Shown here: positions 1 through 11,260 of the stretch, piece by piece
Layout: the number at the start of each line of letters is the position of its first letter
Numbering within the stretch: the first letter of the stretch is position 1
NCBI GenBank assembly: GCA_911728455.2
Contig: OU452225.1
Span: 26,074,495 to 26,138,494, forward strand
Source of the DNA: Marthasterias glacialis
Taxonomy: Eukaryota; Echinodermata; Asteroidea; Forcipulatida; Asteriidae
Length of the DNA stretch: 64,000 nt
Reading direction: 5' to 3'
Translations under genes and position numbers: made by a program
Notes under the pieces: generated by a model
Told to the model about the DNA's origin: nothing
Databases searched by the model: none
The model's input: only the letters and a program-made list of their open reading frames with translations

Positions 1-69
1 GCGACCGACTTTAAACCAGTCTTTAAGCCCTGTCACTTTAAAAACATGTAAAGGACCAGGCAGATGGAA

Positions 70-1252
70 CAGCAATTCTTAAGTGCACCAAGGTCTTTTG
101 TGGGTCATGTGACCTCGTTAAAATGTTCAAATTTTCAAGTTTAATTAACATGTCGTGCACAAGTGCCGTTTTTGGCTTAAACTGACCCCCTGATAACATA
201 TAAATTACTTAAGAACAAGATGACATTAATTAGCTGGTAATTAGCACTTTAATCAACTTTTTGAGCACAAACGTGCTGGTAATTAGACGTATGACACTAG
301 TTAGTATGGTAATAATCACTTTCATTAACATTTTGTGTACAAAGGTCATTTTTGCGACAAAAGTGACCTGATACAGTATTTCTAACTTAAGAATGAAAAT
401 AGGTCTGATAAAGGGACTTTTTAAAAAATTGTGATTAAGTATTGACACTAATTAGCATAATACATAGCACGTCAATTTACATTTTAAGCACAAACATCTT
501 ATTGAAAAAAAAAAGTTTTATTTTTTGTAGTTACTTCATTGCAGACGTATTAAGTTTTAGGCTTAGCAAGAACGCATCTTTAAAGTTAACATTGAGTACC
601 AAGATTTGTGTTAAAATTACTTCTGACGAATAACATAATTGTAAGTTGTAGCTTTAGAATGCTAAAAGGGTCACAGACAAGATGTTTATGTTGGAAAGAG
701 CGAAATCATACATGTAGCCACGGTAAATAAAAATGAGAGAAAAGACCATAGTTTGGCCAACGATCAGAATTGTTCCTTTGTGGCCGAACTACATGTCCCT
801 TTATCAGATCTATTTTCTTTCTTAAGTTAGAAATACTGTTTCAGGTCATTAAAGAGGAATTTGTCACAAAAATTACATTTGTAATAAATGTAAATTAAAG
901 TGCTAAGTATTATGCTAATTAGTGTTATGCATAATTATCGTTCTTAAACAACTTTATCAGACCTATTTTCATTCTTAAGTTGGAAATACTGTTTCAGGTC
1001 ACTTTGAAGAGGAATTTGTCACAAAAATGACGTTTGTGCTCAAAATGTTAATTAAAGTGCTAATTAGCAGCTAATTAATGTCATTCTTAAGTACCTTTGA
1101 TAGACCATTTTGTGTTCTTAAGTAATTATCAGGGGGTCAGTTGCAACACTTTAAGCCAAAAACGGCACTTGTGCACGACATGTTAATTAAACTTGAAAAT
1201 TTGAACATTTTAACGAGGTCACAACAGACCTTGGTGCACTTAAGAAATGCTG
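70..1252. mobile_element. Foldback non-autonomous DNA transposon, 1.18 kb
   Basis: The two ends are inverted copies of each other. The left end starts CAGCAATTCTTAAGTGCACC and the right end, reversed, starts CAGCATTTCTTAAGTGCACC. Similarity continues about 150 bp inward, through a shared GTGCACGACATG stretch and a shared CTGATAA stretch. Inside are further inverted and direct sub-repeats built on TTAATTAGC and GAGCACAAACGT at about 200-350, 360-430, 780-900 and 950-1130. There is no long reading frame. The CAG...CTG termini would suit hAT or a similar superfamily, but I cannot find a clean target duplication. The insertion interrupts arm A where arm C is continuous near 40330. Confidence 0.7.
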
Positions 1253-1329
1253 TCCATCATCCCTCCACAACAGACAATGACTTGGTACTATCAAACATTT
1301 TGTGCTTGAATTTTTTATTAAATCTCACC

Positions 1330-1900
1330 AGGCTCTCAGTCTATGTGTCTCATCATACCACTGCCTCACGGCTGCATCTAACAACTGATGGTGTCTCGAC
1401 CACACCAACTGGTTCCACTCTGAGGTGTTGTCACTCTTGATGAACCACTGCCTCATGGCTGCATCTAACCAGGTGAACTCCTCAGGGCAATCTACCTCTG
1501 GTGATGTCTCCCCATCCACTGGTTCCACTCTGAGGTGTTTCCACTCCTGATGAACCACTGCCTCATGGCATCATCTAACCAGGTTAGTTTCTGGTGGTAG
1601 TTTCCTCATGCCTCACCCATCTTACACGCCCTTCTTTTGGAGTCAGGTAAACCATGCCAGTATCCATCTTGACACACATTTTATCTGTAAATGGGTTGAT
1701 GTATGCGGAATCAGTGGAACCTGTTGATGGGGGAGACACCCAGCAGCTAGGTTACCCTGAGAAGATCACCTTGTTTGATTAAGCAATTTAGGTCCATAAA
1801 AAAGTGGAAACACCTCAGAGTGGAACCAGTGGTGAAGCCATGCAAAGGTAGAGGCTCATCAAGAATGAAAAAAACCTCAGAGTGGATGGGGAGACGTCAC
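1330..1900 (-). repeat. 110-bp minisatellite, arm A copy
   Basis: This is the reverse complement of the array at 39470-40200. Recurrent blocks such as TGGTTCCACTCTGAGGTG and GTTCATCAAGAGTG and their complements are seen at about 1370-1450, 1480-1560 and 1800-1890. It is shorter and more decayed than the arm C copy. The 110-bp period is not a multiple of three, so the short reading frames here are not evidence of coding. Confidence 0.7.
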
Positions 1901-1988
1901 TTGAGCAGCTCCTCTGAAGCAACTTCATTTAAGAAAAATAATGTTTCTTGTTTTTTATATGTTTTATTTGTTTCCCTTATTTGTTCAG

Positions 1989-2068
1989 CAATGATTTTCC
2001 TGGTGGCCCTTTTGGAAATTATCCAACTTCATGCTACGGAATGAACATCTTTAGTTCATCTCATCATG
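1989..2068 (+). other. Exon-like block, 80 bp (arm A copy)
   Basis: A pyrimidine-rich run ending TTTGTTCAG precedes the block, and ATG|GTAAGTG follows it. It is the inverted counterpart of 38911-38990 in arm C and is related to the 82-bp blocks at 21970, 23079, 24216, 25352 and 36301. The shared core includes CTGGTGGTCCTTTTGGA and AATGAACATCTTCAGTAC. No single frame is clearly conserved, so it is a candidate non-coding exon or part of a dispersed repeat. Confidence 0.45.
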
Positions 2069-2374
2069 GTAAGTGCCAGCATATGGAACCAAACCAAGGC
2101 TTGAAGGCATGTGACACTCCATGCCAAAACCAGGTGCTTCTTGTTGAAACACAAACCTTGGTTTATTGCAAAAATAGATGAGATGAAGAGCACTCAAATA
2201 GAATCTTTTTGGGACCAATGTGCCTAATGTTATTTCACATTTTACTAGAATGTGACATCACATCACAAATGTTGATATCAAGGCTGATGTTTCGTTTGTC
2301 TTCACAGTTTTTTAATTGAAGTGCCTGGTTTTGGCATAGTGTGTCACAAATATTCTTGACAAAATAGTTCTGGG

Positions 2375-2545
2375 TTCACGATAGTCTAGTTGGTAAGACA
2401 TCTGCTCTAGAATGTCGGGGGTCGTGGGTTCGTATCCCACCCGAGGAATATGCCTGTGAGGTTTTTTTTCAAAGGACTCGGGGGGAAAGTACTTAGTATA
2501 CAGTGCTTAATGCACATCGATGTAAAGGCAAAAACACAATAATAA
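2375..2545 (+). mobile_element. tRNA-derived SINE
   Basis: An A-box-like TAGTCTAGTTGGTAAGACA is followed about 30 bases later by a B-box-like GGGTTCGTATCCC. After it comes a non-tRNA body that ends in an AT-rich tail near 2545. The same element lies in the same genomic orientation at 37445-37620. Because the arms are inverted, the two are independent insertions rather than part of the duplication. I see no convincing 7-bp acceptor stem, so it is not called a functional tRNA. Confidence 0.65.
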
Positions 2546-2549
2546 AAAT

Positions 2550-3400
2550 GGTTCTGGTTTCTTTAGAATTCAAGAATACATGAGCTCCCTGACTATCTTA
2601 TAACTCTAAAAATGTAGTTTTTCTTGTTTATAGATGCATTGCTCGAGTTTGGGTCAAGGGATTAAAAAATCAATTTCATTGAGTGAACGAATTAAAAAAG
2701 TTTATATGTTTGTGTAACGAAAAATATAAAAAACCAAGAAATCTGATATCGGGAACTCGAGATAGAACACTTTTAAGTTTCCGCGGGCATTTGCCGACTT
2801 CAATTTGATTGGTTTCCCAATGGCCAATCAGAAGAATCCACAAGTAAAAAATATTCATGATTCCCAGCGGCCGATGCTCTCAACGGCCCACACAGCTCGC
2901 TGTGCGTGCGCGTAAATACAAAGTACGCGGTGTATGTACAACAGAGTGCGCAATCCGATCCTGAGGATTAAAAGGCTGGCCCAGCATTTTATTCATTTAC
3001 ATTTTCAAATTAACTGCCACTAATCCCTGACGGATTTTTTTGTTCAAAGTATCAAATGAAAGTTCATAACTTTTTTTACTTCGTAAAAGTAGCAATTAGA
3101 AAGATAAATCTATTTTTGACCCCAAAATCGGACTGACATCGGGCAATGCATCTTTAAGAATGTCAATATAGTAACCAAATTGCATGTTTTTCTATGGTAA
3201 AGTACATGTACACATGTATTAGCATTTGTTGTGAAGCAAACTTAAATGAAAAATATTAAATTGTTGGTTCATTGAGAAAGTGATTATGTTTGCCATACAA
3301 TGGGGAAACAAAACTTCATTTCTGATTAGTAAAATGAAAACCAGCTTTGTTTGATGAGACCATATCAGTCTTTGTTTTCATATGACTAAAAATTCATGGC
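2550..3400. other. No gene recognised
   Basis: Unremarkable AT-rich sequence with a GC-richer patch at about 2865-2930. Only its left end, from about 3300, aligns with arm C (38620-38700). No coding region, RNA gene or clear mobile-element end was seen. Confidence 0.5.
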
Positions 3401-3406
3401 TTGATT

Positions 3407-4140
3407 TCACAAAGAGCTGAGGGTGATCTTAATTTGTTTATCAATCTTAATTAAAGTGTCACAATACAAATCACTGTGGGGATATTGACAATGCATCTTC
3501 AGATGAATCTTAGTGCTTTGTGAAACCGAGTCCAGAAGGCAACTGTTCATTATTGTGTCTTCTTTCAATAAATAATAATTTCTTCTTTGGGACACATGAA
3601 TTTATAAAGTCCATGTCACAAAAGTGAGGCTGGAAGGAAAAATTACCCACATCAGGGAAACTTCCAAAGAAGATTCATTAATAAGGAAAAATCTAATGCA
3701 AGTCAAGTACAAGTTGGTTAGTTTGTTTCCATTTTATTTTATTATTTCTTGGTAATGTACATCATTTTTGACATGATTTTGTATCTTTTGAATGTGCAGG
3801 TACAGCTGTCACTTCTAGATTTTCTTGAGTGAATACTTGGAAACTAAAAGAAGAATGAACTGCCATCAAAACTAGCTCTGCATTTTGGATCCTGCCATGT
3901 CTTTCTACCACAATAGTCAAGAATCGGTCCAATTTGACATGTCCAATTTTCAAATTTGGATTCCTAAAGATACACACCTGATTCCTGTTTAAATCTGACT
4001 ACATAAGGACTTGATTTCTGTGGATTGTGACAACAGCGATAGAACAGAAGGCAGCAGTTTTTTCAGGCATTAAAGACAATAATTTTTGTAAATAAGATGC
4101 AAAAATTTAAACGCTTGAAGATGCAGAATTTAAACAAAGA
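3407..4140 (-). repeat. Conserved outer block of arm A
   Basis: This matches 21200-21640 in arm B closely and 35630-36050 plus 38510-38620 in arm C more weakly, in inverted orientation. It contains an open frame (3762-3977, minus) that has a counterpart in B. Almost all base differences between A and B change the amino acid, so it does not look like a constrained protein. Confidence 0.6.
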
Positions 4141-4796
4141 ATGCGGGGCTTCATTTTAAGGTGAAAAATATATTGTTCGATTTTTGTTTTGAGAAAAATG
4201 CATGGTGACTTAAATATTTTTGCTTATTCAGTCCTCTTATATATATCAAGTAAAACTTAGAAAACTGGCTGAATGTTTTTTTTTATCATTTAGATATAAC
4301 CAAATTTAAGTAAACAAATAGCATAGCTTTATAACATAATTAAATGCTGCATAATTATTTACAGAGGTTTATGTCATAGTGGTAAATGAATTTTAAATAT
4401 TTGCACACAAATAATTGGCAATTTGTTTAACAATTCTTGCATTTAAATGTATCAATGTGTTTAAATTGATTGTGGTGGTGCAAAATATAAACTATTGTCA
4501 TATTTAATTTTAAAGATAAATAAAATGAAACACAAGTCCGAATCTTTAGTCTTCTGATTGCTTTTTTTATTAATTAATTTAAAATGTTTAAATATATATG
4601 AGGAGTTAATTCATTAAGAAAATCGTTCTGACTATAAAATAAATTAGAGGAAAAAAAGGAAAGTTTACTTATTTACCCATAAACAAAAAGAGAAACAAGT
4701 TTTATTTATTATGAAGTAATTTAAATAATAAATTTAAATAAGAAATTTGAATAAAAAATTTAAATAAGAAATTTAAATAAAATAACTAAAAAATGT
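4141..4796. repeat. AT-rich block with 13-14 bp tandem repeats
   Basis: AT-rich DNA shared with 19545-20150 in arm B and 33550-34320 in arm C. The end at 4715-4790 is a degenerate tandem repeat of ATTTAAATAAGAA-like units. No gene was seen. Confidence 0.6.
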
Positions 4797-5230
4797 CAAC
4801 AGAGGGCGCCCTTCGCTCTTATTATTTTGTACAGTATGTAACAATGGTAATGCATTACAAGCGGTTCTAATATTCATCAAGTCCAAAAATAACTGCCCGA
4901 GCCTGGATCGCAGTGGCCTAGCGGACATGGGCACGGACACACGTACACTCAAGATTGGACGCACGGACCCCGGATCGAATCCCGCCTCGGCCACAAGAAC
5001 GGACAAGCAAGCCCAAGACAAGACAAGACAAGATCGGTACGCCGCAAGAGGAGGACCCCACGGACCCACAGACGGAAGGACCCCCAAGACCCAAAGAAGA
5101 GGAGATCACACGGAGGAGATGCACAGGAGGAGGCGACGCCAGGGGGACGAGGTGGAAGGAAGGAGAAGGAGAGAGAGAGAGAGAGAGAGAAGGAGGACGA
5201 AAGGAATGACAGATTTTTTTTATTTTTATT
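4797..5230 (+). mobile_element. GC-rich tRNA-like SINE block, arm A
   Basis: The block starts at CAACAGAGGGCGCCCTTC. It then has an A-box-like TGGCCTAGCGG at about 4915 and a B-box-like GGATCGAATCCC near 4970. A purine-rich, GC-rich body follows, ending in a (GA)n run at 5170-5195 and a T-rich tract. Inverted copies sit at 19110-19545 and 33110-33545. Arginine-rich reading frames here on both strands come from the purine-rich composition and are not genes. Confidence 0.65.
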
Positions 5231-5500
5231 TTTAATTTTTTTTTATTTATTTATTTTTTTTTTTACCGTAAAATTTTTTTTTTACGGTCTTTCCAAAAAT
5301 TAAAATCGGCTGAAACGCACGCTCGTTAATTTTTTTTCAAATCCAAAAAAAAAAAATGCAAAATATTTTTTTAAAATTTTTTACCGAAAATTTTTTTTTA
5401 ACGGTCTTTCCAAAAATTAAAATCGGCTGAAACGCACGCTCGTTAATTTTTTTTCAAATCCAAAAAAAAAAAATGCAAAATTTGAAAAAATCACTCTTAA
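5210..5500. repeat. Two tandem AT-rich units of about 120 bp
   Basis: Two adjacent copies share CGGTCTTTCCAAAAATTAAA and GAAACGCACGCTCGTTAAT, separated by long A and T runs. Inverted copies are at 18840-19075 and 32850-33080, so the tandem state predates the arm duplication. Confidence 0.75.
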
Positions 5501-7046
5501 ACTCTACTTTTCTAGTGATATGCAGATTTAAAAAGCACAGAAAACGTCCCAACGCTCCCTAAATAGTGCCAAATGCGTTGTAAACTGCTTACGATTGCTC
5601 CACTACATGAATTAAGCTATCTGGTAGGAAAAAAACCTTCAAAATTGGTGAATTTCAAGGAATTATGCATTTTCAAGCCTTAAAATAGCTCTAAACGCCC
5701 TTTTTGGAAGGCTATATAAGTACTTGACACCTGAAAACGATGTAAAATGCATCCCATACTGCTTACAACTACTCAACTATATAAAATACACAAGCTGTTA
5801 ACAAAATAATTTGCATAGAACATCATTTGTTTAATTAACAACAAATATAAACTTTAAGCATTACAGTAGCTTTAAATAGCATTTCAAGATATTTAATACA
5901 TATCTGTGCTTACTTAGTTCTAAATTGAGGTCTAGAGACAATAACAAAGTCTTAAATGGCATCACCTAAAGGGTTACAGCATTTCAAACTGAAAAAGCTT
6001 GACTAATGTGTAAAATTTGTCTAATTTCAGGCCTGATACAGCGTTCTTCAAAGTTACATGTTCAAAGAAAACAAAATACACTTAAATTAGCCTAAAATGA
6101 ATTAAAAGTTTACGCCTGATGTGATAGCTTTGGGACACAAACACTATTTAACTACTGTATCAATGCTTGTGTAATAAAACAGGGGGTGCTACTTAACACA
6201 ATGTCCATTTTATCTTTACGACAAAGCAGTGGATCAGTCCAAGATGGCTGCCGCATAGTTAATGAACATTTCCTTGGCAACAAATTAGAATCTAAGTTAG
6301 CATGTGTGTTACATCATCAGTACTCTATGAGACTCTATTAGCTTTTGATTCACTCTACATATCCATCACTATGACATCAAAATTAATTAATCTTATTTAA
6401 AATAAAAGAACAACTGCAAAGGATGCTCATTCGTATTCATGACGAGTGTGTTCTAAAAAGAATATGAAGTTTCAAAACTTGATGCTTACACGTATATAAG
6501 CAGGGAGCCTACATATAACAAGTCCCTTTTTAAAGACTACTGTCATGAGCAGAAATTACAGAATAGGAATTGTCATTAATCAGCAAATTTGTTAGCATTT
6601 TCTCAGATTCTACATCTATTTGTACTTTGTTACTCGGCAGGATCCTCAAGTTATGACATAAACGCCAAGGAGCAATGATAGTTAAGTCTTGCTCAATGAC
6701 ACAAGTGCCTGGCCCAAGACTCGTACCCGCATTGTGACGACTCAGCCACCAGAACTAGAATTCGGTGCACTAGACCGTTTGCCCCTGACACGCTACACAT
6801 GTTGCTGACGAAATCTACATATTACAACTGTACAAGAACAGCCTCAATAATCAAGCTGTATACAGCAGAGATCTGTTTACACACAATACATGACTTGCCA
6901 AATTAATCGCACAGCTTTAGTAATTTGCCGTTTTGTTTATGTAGGTTTACACATTCCCGTAGGCATGGGCCGTGATGTCACATATTGTGTTTAAACAGGT
7001 TCTTTAACAATGTGTAATGTTCACAACATACATGTATTAAACATAC
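5500..7046. other. Shared arm sequence without a recognised gene
   Basis: It aligns in inverted order with 16741-18830 (arm B) and 31286-32830 (arm C). I find no sustained reading frame. A SINE lies at about 6650-6815. Arm B carries an extra MITE (17452-17998) that is absent here. Confidence 0.5.
6650..6815 (-). mobile_element. tRNA-derived SINE, decayed, arm A
   Basis: In reverse it reads as a tRNA-like head (CGTGTCAGGGGC, then GAGTCGTCAC and a B-box-like GGTACGAGTC), followed by the SINE body motif around TTGAGCAAGACTTAAC. Its counterpart in arm B is at 16985-17135, so the insertion predates the A/B duplication. Confidence 0.55.
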
Positions 7047-7230
7047 CTGCATAATATCCTATTTTTCATAAATTACTGAGTAGAGGTAGCTTGATGCAAA
7101 GAAAAGATGAAGTATTTGAGTTCACGCTTTTGAAGCCCTCGATGAAGCTGCAATAAGCCAAATGTTCTCATCTGTTGAGCTGGTGCATCTCTCCTTGCGA
7201 CAAGTAATGAATATTATCATCTTGAGAGGC
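7047..7230 (-). ncRNA. Exon-like block E3, arm A (candidate lncRNA exon)
   Basis: On the minus strand, TTTGTTTCTTTGTGTACAG directly precedes the block and GCAG|GTATGTTT ends it. Arms B (16560-16740) and C (31104-31285) keep both splice signals and a well-conserved interior of about 182 bp, with GAGATGCACCAGCTCAAC near the start. All three copies contain stops in every frame I tried, so if transcribed it is more likely non-coding or untranslated. Confidence 0.45.
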
Positions 7231-8429
7231 CTGTACACAAAGAAACAAAGCATACGCTAAATTAGAGGAAATTGATCAATGAACTGGTGAAAACTTGTAT
7301 ATTGGAACATTTTGACCACATCAGACCATGACAGTTGTGCATGTTTCCCACAGATTGAAGGGGCTGCTTTTAAGTGGGGGTACATTCTTGGGATTGATAC
7401 AGCTTTGATGTGGGTAACATATTGGGGCGGACCTACTGTAGATTGGCAGATCAGTGGGGTACATGTTTTTGATTGGTACAGCTAAATTGTAAGGGTTAAA
7501 TTTGTTAAGGGTTGACCCAAGTGGGCATGTAAGTGGGGTACTTAGTGCATGTTTGGGATTGATATAGCTTAGAAACAACCCATGTTTTAGGGTCAACCTA
7601 TGTTTGGGATTGCAGCCATAAGACACACCAGAAAAGCAACTGAAGCTAAGAACAACCATAAGTTTATATTTGTTGTTAAAGTTAAAGCTTTGATTAAAGA
7701 CATAAAGTCATAACTGATGCTGAATGTTGTGAACTTAAAGGACCAGAGTTAAGAATAGATTTGTTTGGAATTTAAAACTGTTATTTAAGTTTTCGTTTCA
7801 ACTGGATTTAAACTTATCAGTACCGAAGATGATTCTTAGGATCCTTGTTACGTGTATTTTGTTGTTTACAACTTGGGACATTAGCACGGTACACCCAGAG
7901 TCCCTTTTGACTAAGTGTTGATGATAAAATCTTTGTGACGAGGCCAACGAATCTGTCACATGTGAGGCTCTGCAGGCCAGTGGCGTGTAGCCGGTGTTGC
8001 CAGCGACCATCCTCAACTGAAGGCTAACTCGTCCCACTCATCTTGAATGTAGTCAACTAATGATGGTATATCCAAATAGCCAATAATGTTGTAAATATAA
8101 TTGAATACTGCTTTGTAAAGATACATGTAGTTGACATGTTCTTATGATAACTGAATTGATCAATGGATCAGTGAATTAAATTCCTAAAGGGAGATAGGTA
8201 AATACACATGTTTTTTAATAAGCACACAGCGAGCCAGAATATTTTTGTAAATAATTGAATGTAAATACAATTGAGAAAGTTGGTGAATAAGAATACAGTA
8301 AACTTAGTTGAGTTGTCAAAGTGTTGTTTCCTTTTGTTGTTTTAGCAGTGCATAATGAGAGACCGTAAATAGTTTAGGATATTACGAAACTATCTTGTGA
8401 ATTTAAGAAAGTATCCTGACAATCATCAG
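7231..8429. other. Degenerate satellite and arm-specific sequence
   Basis: From about 7370 to 7660 the sequence shows worn versions of the 73-bp satellite (GGGTAACATATTGGGGCGGACC), as do 16330-16440 and 30900-31000. The remainder to 8429 is not recognised and holds no convincing gene. Confidence 0.5.
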
Positions 8430-9957
8430 GTACATCAGATATTACAGCTTGGATGTAAAGTGGGTAACATACTAGGGGCGGATCCATGGGCTGATAAGTG
8501 GGTTGTATAGAGGGGGTAACAATTAGGGGCGGACCCTGATGGGCAAGTAGGGTACAACAGACATATATTACAGCTTGGATTTAGAAGGGGTAACATGTTA
8601 GGGGCGGACCCAGACAGGCAGATACGTACATCATATTACTTCTTGGATGTATATGTAGAGGGGGTAACATGTTAGGGGCGGACCCTGATGGGGTACATCA
8701 TGATGCGGTACTTCATATTACTGGTAAGTGCTTGGATGTCGAGGGGGTAACATTTTATGGGTGGCCTGAGATTGGCAGATAAAGTGGGGAACATCATATT
8801 ACTGCTAGGATGTAGAGGGGGTAACATGATAGGGGCGGACCCTGATGGGCAGATAAGTGGGGTACATCATATTACAGCTTGGATGTAGAGAGGGTAACAT
8901 GTTAGGGGCGGACCCAGATGGGCAGATAAGTGGGGTACATCATATTACAGCTTGGATGTAGAGGGGGCAACATGTTAGGGGCGGACCCTGATGGGCAGAT
9001 AAGTGGGGTACATACAGCTTGGATGTAGAGGGGTAACATGTTAGGGGCGGACCCAGATGGGCAGATAAGTAGGGTACATACAGCTTGGATGTAGATGGGG
9101 TAACACGTTAGGGGCGGACCCAGAAGGGTAGAGAAAAAAAGTGGGGTACGTCATATTACAGGTTGGATGTAGAGGGGGTAACATGTTGGGGACGGACCCA
9201 GATGGTCAGATAAGTGGGGTACATCATATTTCAGCTTAGATGTAGAGGGGTAAAATGTTAGGGGCAGACCCAGATGGGCAGATAAGTTGGTTACATCATA
9301 TTTCAGCTTGGATGTAGAGGGGGTAACATGTTAGGGGCGGACCCTGATGTGCAGATAAGTAGGGTACATACAGCTTGGATGTAGAGGGGTAACATGTTAG
9401 GGGCGGAGCCAGATGGGCAGATAAGTAGGGTACATACAGCTTGGATGTAGAGGGGTATCATGTTTAGGGCGGACCCAGATGGGTAGAGAAGTGGGGTACA
9501 TCATATTACTGTTTGGATGTCGAGAGGGTAGCATAAGGGGCGGACCCAGATGGACAGATAAAGTGTGGTACATCATAATGGATGTGAGAGGGGGTAACAT
9601 GTTAGGGGCACACCCAGATGGGCAGAGAATTGGGGTACATCATATTACTGCTAGGATGTCGAGAGGTTAGCAAAATAGGGATGGACCCAGATGGGCAGAT
9701 AACTGGGGTACAACATTTTACTGCTTGGATGTAAAGGGGGTAACCTTTTAGGGGTGGACCCTGATGAGTATAAGTGGGGTACATAAGATTAACACTGCTT
9801 AAACTGTAGAGGAGGTATTACGTCAAGGGCGGAGTCAGATGGGCACCCCAGCAGACATCTTGCTTGGATGTATAGATGGGGTAACATGTTAGGGGTGGAC
9901 CCAGATGGGCAGGTGGGCAGATAAGTGGGGTACATCATATAATACAGCCTGAGCACC
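8430..9957 (-). repeat. 73-bp satellite array, arm A
   Basis: About 20 degenerate head-to-tail units run in the reverse sense of arms B and C. Each carries GGGGTAACATGTTAGGGGC and GATGGGCAGATAAGTGGGG. Unit length varies around 60-75 bp and many units are interrupted or shortened, so this array is older or less homogenised than that in arm B. Short reading frames in it (for example 9397-9670) are by-products of the repeat. Confidence 0.9.
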
Positions 9958-10040
9958 CTTGTCGCCAATACATGTTATAACTGGCAATAAAAACGAACAA
10001 TTATGTCTAATAAAAAGCAAAACAAGTTATGAAAACTCAC

Positions 10041-10184
10041 CAGAAGATTTAAGGATGTTGCCTGTGGTCAAGGTGGTTCTTAATCCTTAGGATTCCTGTA
10101 ACAGTCAACTGTGGACGATGGGTAATAAGGAGTTGAATCTCTCACTAAGAATGTTTGCATACACCAGGAGGGAAGAAGTAACTT
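10041..10184 (-). ncRNA. Exon-like block E2, arm A (candidate lncRNA exon)
   Basis: On the minus strand, TTTCTTTCTCCATTCCAG precedes and TCTTCTG|GTGAGTTTTC follows a 144-bp block. The block has the same length in arm C (28944-29087) and is close in arm B (12293-12446, 154 bp). The interior is one of the best-conserved stretches of the arms. Frames end in stops within the block, so a non-coding or terminal role is more likely than a long coding one. Confidence 0.5.
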
Positions 10185-10335
10185 CTGGAATGGAGAAAGA
10201 AACAACGTATAAAAGGCATCTGTGTTATAAGCTCTTCTGTACGGTGATAATAATTTCTTTTTCTTAGTATCAACGTGGGTGTTAAAGTTACAAGAAGAAA
10301 ACTAATACTATAGTTCACCCGGTGATGAGAGACCA

Positions 10336-10824
10336 GGGCCCAATTTTATAGAGGTGCTTAACGGTAAGCGTATTTCACCAGCGTTTGCTAACTTAAGCAC
10401 GCAAACGAACTGCACGCAACAAAAAAGTAACGTCTGCTTAAGCAAAAAACACTTCTGATCAAAAAATTAACAAAATTGCTGATTTGCTTTGGCTAAACGT
10501 ACTCACTGTATGAAATATGACTGTTGTTAAATTTATGTCTGTACTGTAAATTCAGGACAATTTTTTAGCCAGAAAACTCCTCTTTTAACAGGATAATTAC
10601 ATTGATTATCATGACAATATCATGACTCTCCTCCAAATTTTAGCGGATATTTTGACACAAAATATGCTTAAGCACAAAAACGAGTGTTTAAGGCTGCTTT
10701 TTGGTTGCTTACCGCGTTAAGCAAAAAAATTATGCTTTTAATGGAGGCTATGAAATAGAAAATCTGTTTAACACGCCTGTTAAGCACAAAATCGGCCAGT
10801 AAGCAGCTCTGTGAAATTAGGCCC
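10336..10824. mobile_element. Palindromic MITE (GGGCCCAATTT family), arm A only
   Basis: It begins GGGCCCAATTTTATAGAGG and ends with the inverted form CTCTGTGAAATTAGGCCC. The interior is full of GCTTAAGC-type motifs. Arm C is continuous across the site near 28795-28815. Relatives are at 28077-28204, 49961-50139 and 53801-53990. It is non-autonomous with no coding potential. Confidence 0.7.
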
Positions 10825-11051
10825 ATTTAGCATTACTGCAACCAAGTTTAACTGATCAATGATGGTCATTTCATTGAGTTTTAAGAACAATACAACTGGC
10901 CATGTATGATTGCTTTATTAGCACTGTATCCCACTCACAGCGACAAAAACGCACATCACAGACCCCAATTTCACGATTCAAAGAATACAATTTGGTACTT
11001 TTTTTGCTACAGTTTACACAGTTTACACTTTACAGGATGCAGTCTACATAC

Positions 11052-11205
11052 CTTCATAACATGATACTCCGACCTTTCATTAACCCCTGGGCAAGCGTTG
11101 AAGCAATTTTGGTGGTCTTTCATAAAGAAACTGTTGGAAAAAGTTTGACAAGTTTTAGTTGTAAACAAAGTCCTTCTCGATCCACGTGTGATAATAAGCA
11201 AACCA
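11052..11205 (-). ncRNA. Exon-like block E1, arm A
   Basis: Starting beside the palindromic centre and ending at the donor AAG|GTATGTAG, this block matches E1 in arms B, C and D. A short open frame ending in residues SEYHVMK is shared with arm C (SEYHVIK), but the upstream parts differ by a frame change. It could be a first exon of divergent transcripts; the exact 5' end cannot be set. Confidence 0.4.
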
Positions 11206-11260
11206 ACACTAGAGAGGGCGCCCTCTCTCTCTCTATATTTTTTTTATTGTTTATCACGTG
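11183..11260. promoter_or_regulatory. Palindromic centre 1: paired CACGTG boxes around GGCGCC
   Basis: The perfect palindrome AGAGAGGGCGCCCTCTCT (11211-11228) marks the axis between arms A and B. CACGTG boxes lie at 11183-11188 and 11255-11260, about 34 and 38 bp from the axis, each with TGGATCGAG-like flanks reading outward. The layout resembles a bidirectional promoter or a symmetric protein-binding site, and AGAGGGCGC also resembles the core of the CTCF motif. The function is inferred; only the symmetry is seen. Confidence 0.5.

Larger units (their letters stand above)
1..11210 (-). repeat. Arm A of compound inverted repeat
   Basis: Read from 11210 down to 1, this arm matches arm C (27270-40400) in the same block order, and it also matches arm B (11228-21640). 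Shared blocks in order outward are: exon-like E1 (11052), E2 (10041-10184), 73-bp satellite, E3 (7047-7230), a shared block at 5500-7030, AT-rich tandem 5210-5500, GC-rich SINE-like block 4797-5230, a block at 3400-4140, an exon-like block 1989-2068, 110-bp minisatellite 1330-1900, and bases 1-68, which pair with about 40320-40390. The arm probably continues past the left edge of the window. Individual insertions (70-1252, 10336-10824) are absent from C, so the duplication predates them. Similarity is patchy and clearly below identity, so this is not a simple haplotype copy. Confidence 0.85.

Noticed and set aside
2385-2450. Functional tRNA gene
   Set aside because: A- and B-box-like motifs are present, but a full acceptor stem and consistent cloverleaf are not, and a SINE body follows. 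The same holds at 37445 and 47284.
3762-3977. 71-codon frame conserved between arms A and B
   Set aside because: Differences between the copies are almost all amino-acid replacements, and arm C has lost the frame; it behaves as non-coding sequence.
4918-5235. Arginine-rich and leucine/proline-rich frames in the GC-rich block, also at 19021-19536 and 33026-33559
   Set aside because: They come from purine-rich SINE-like sequence and the (GA)n tract, and run on both strands at once.
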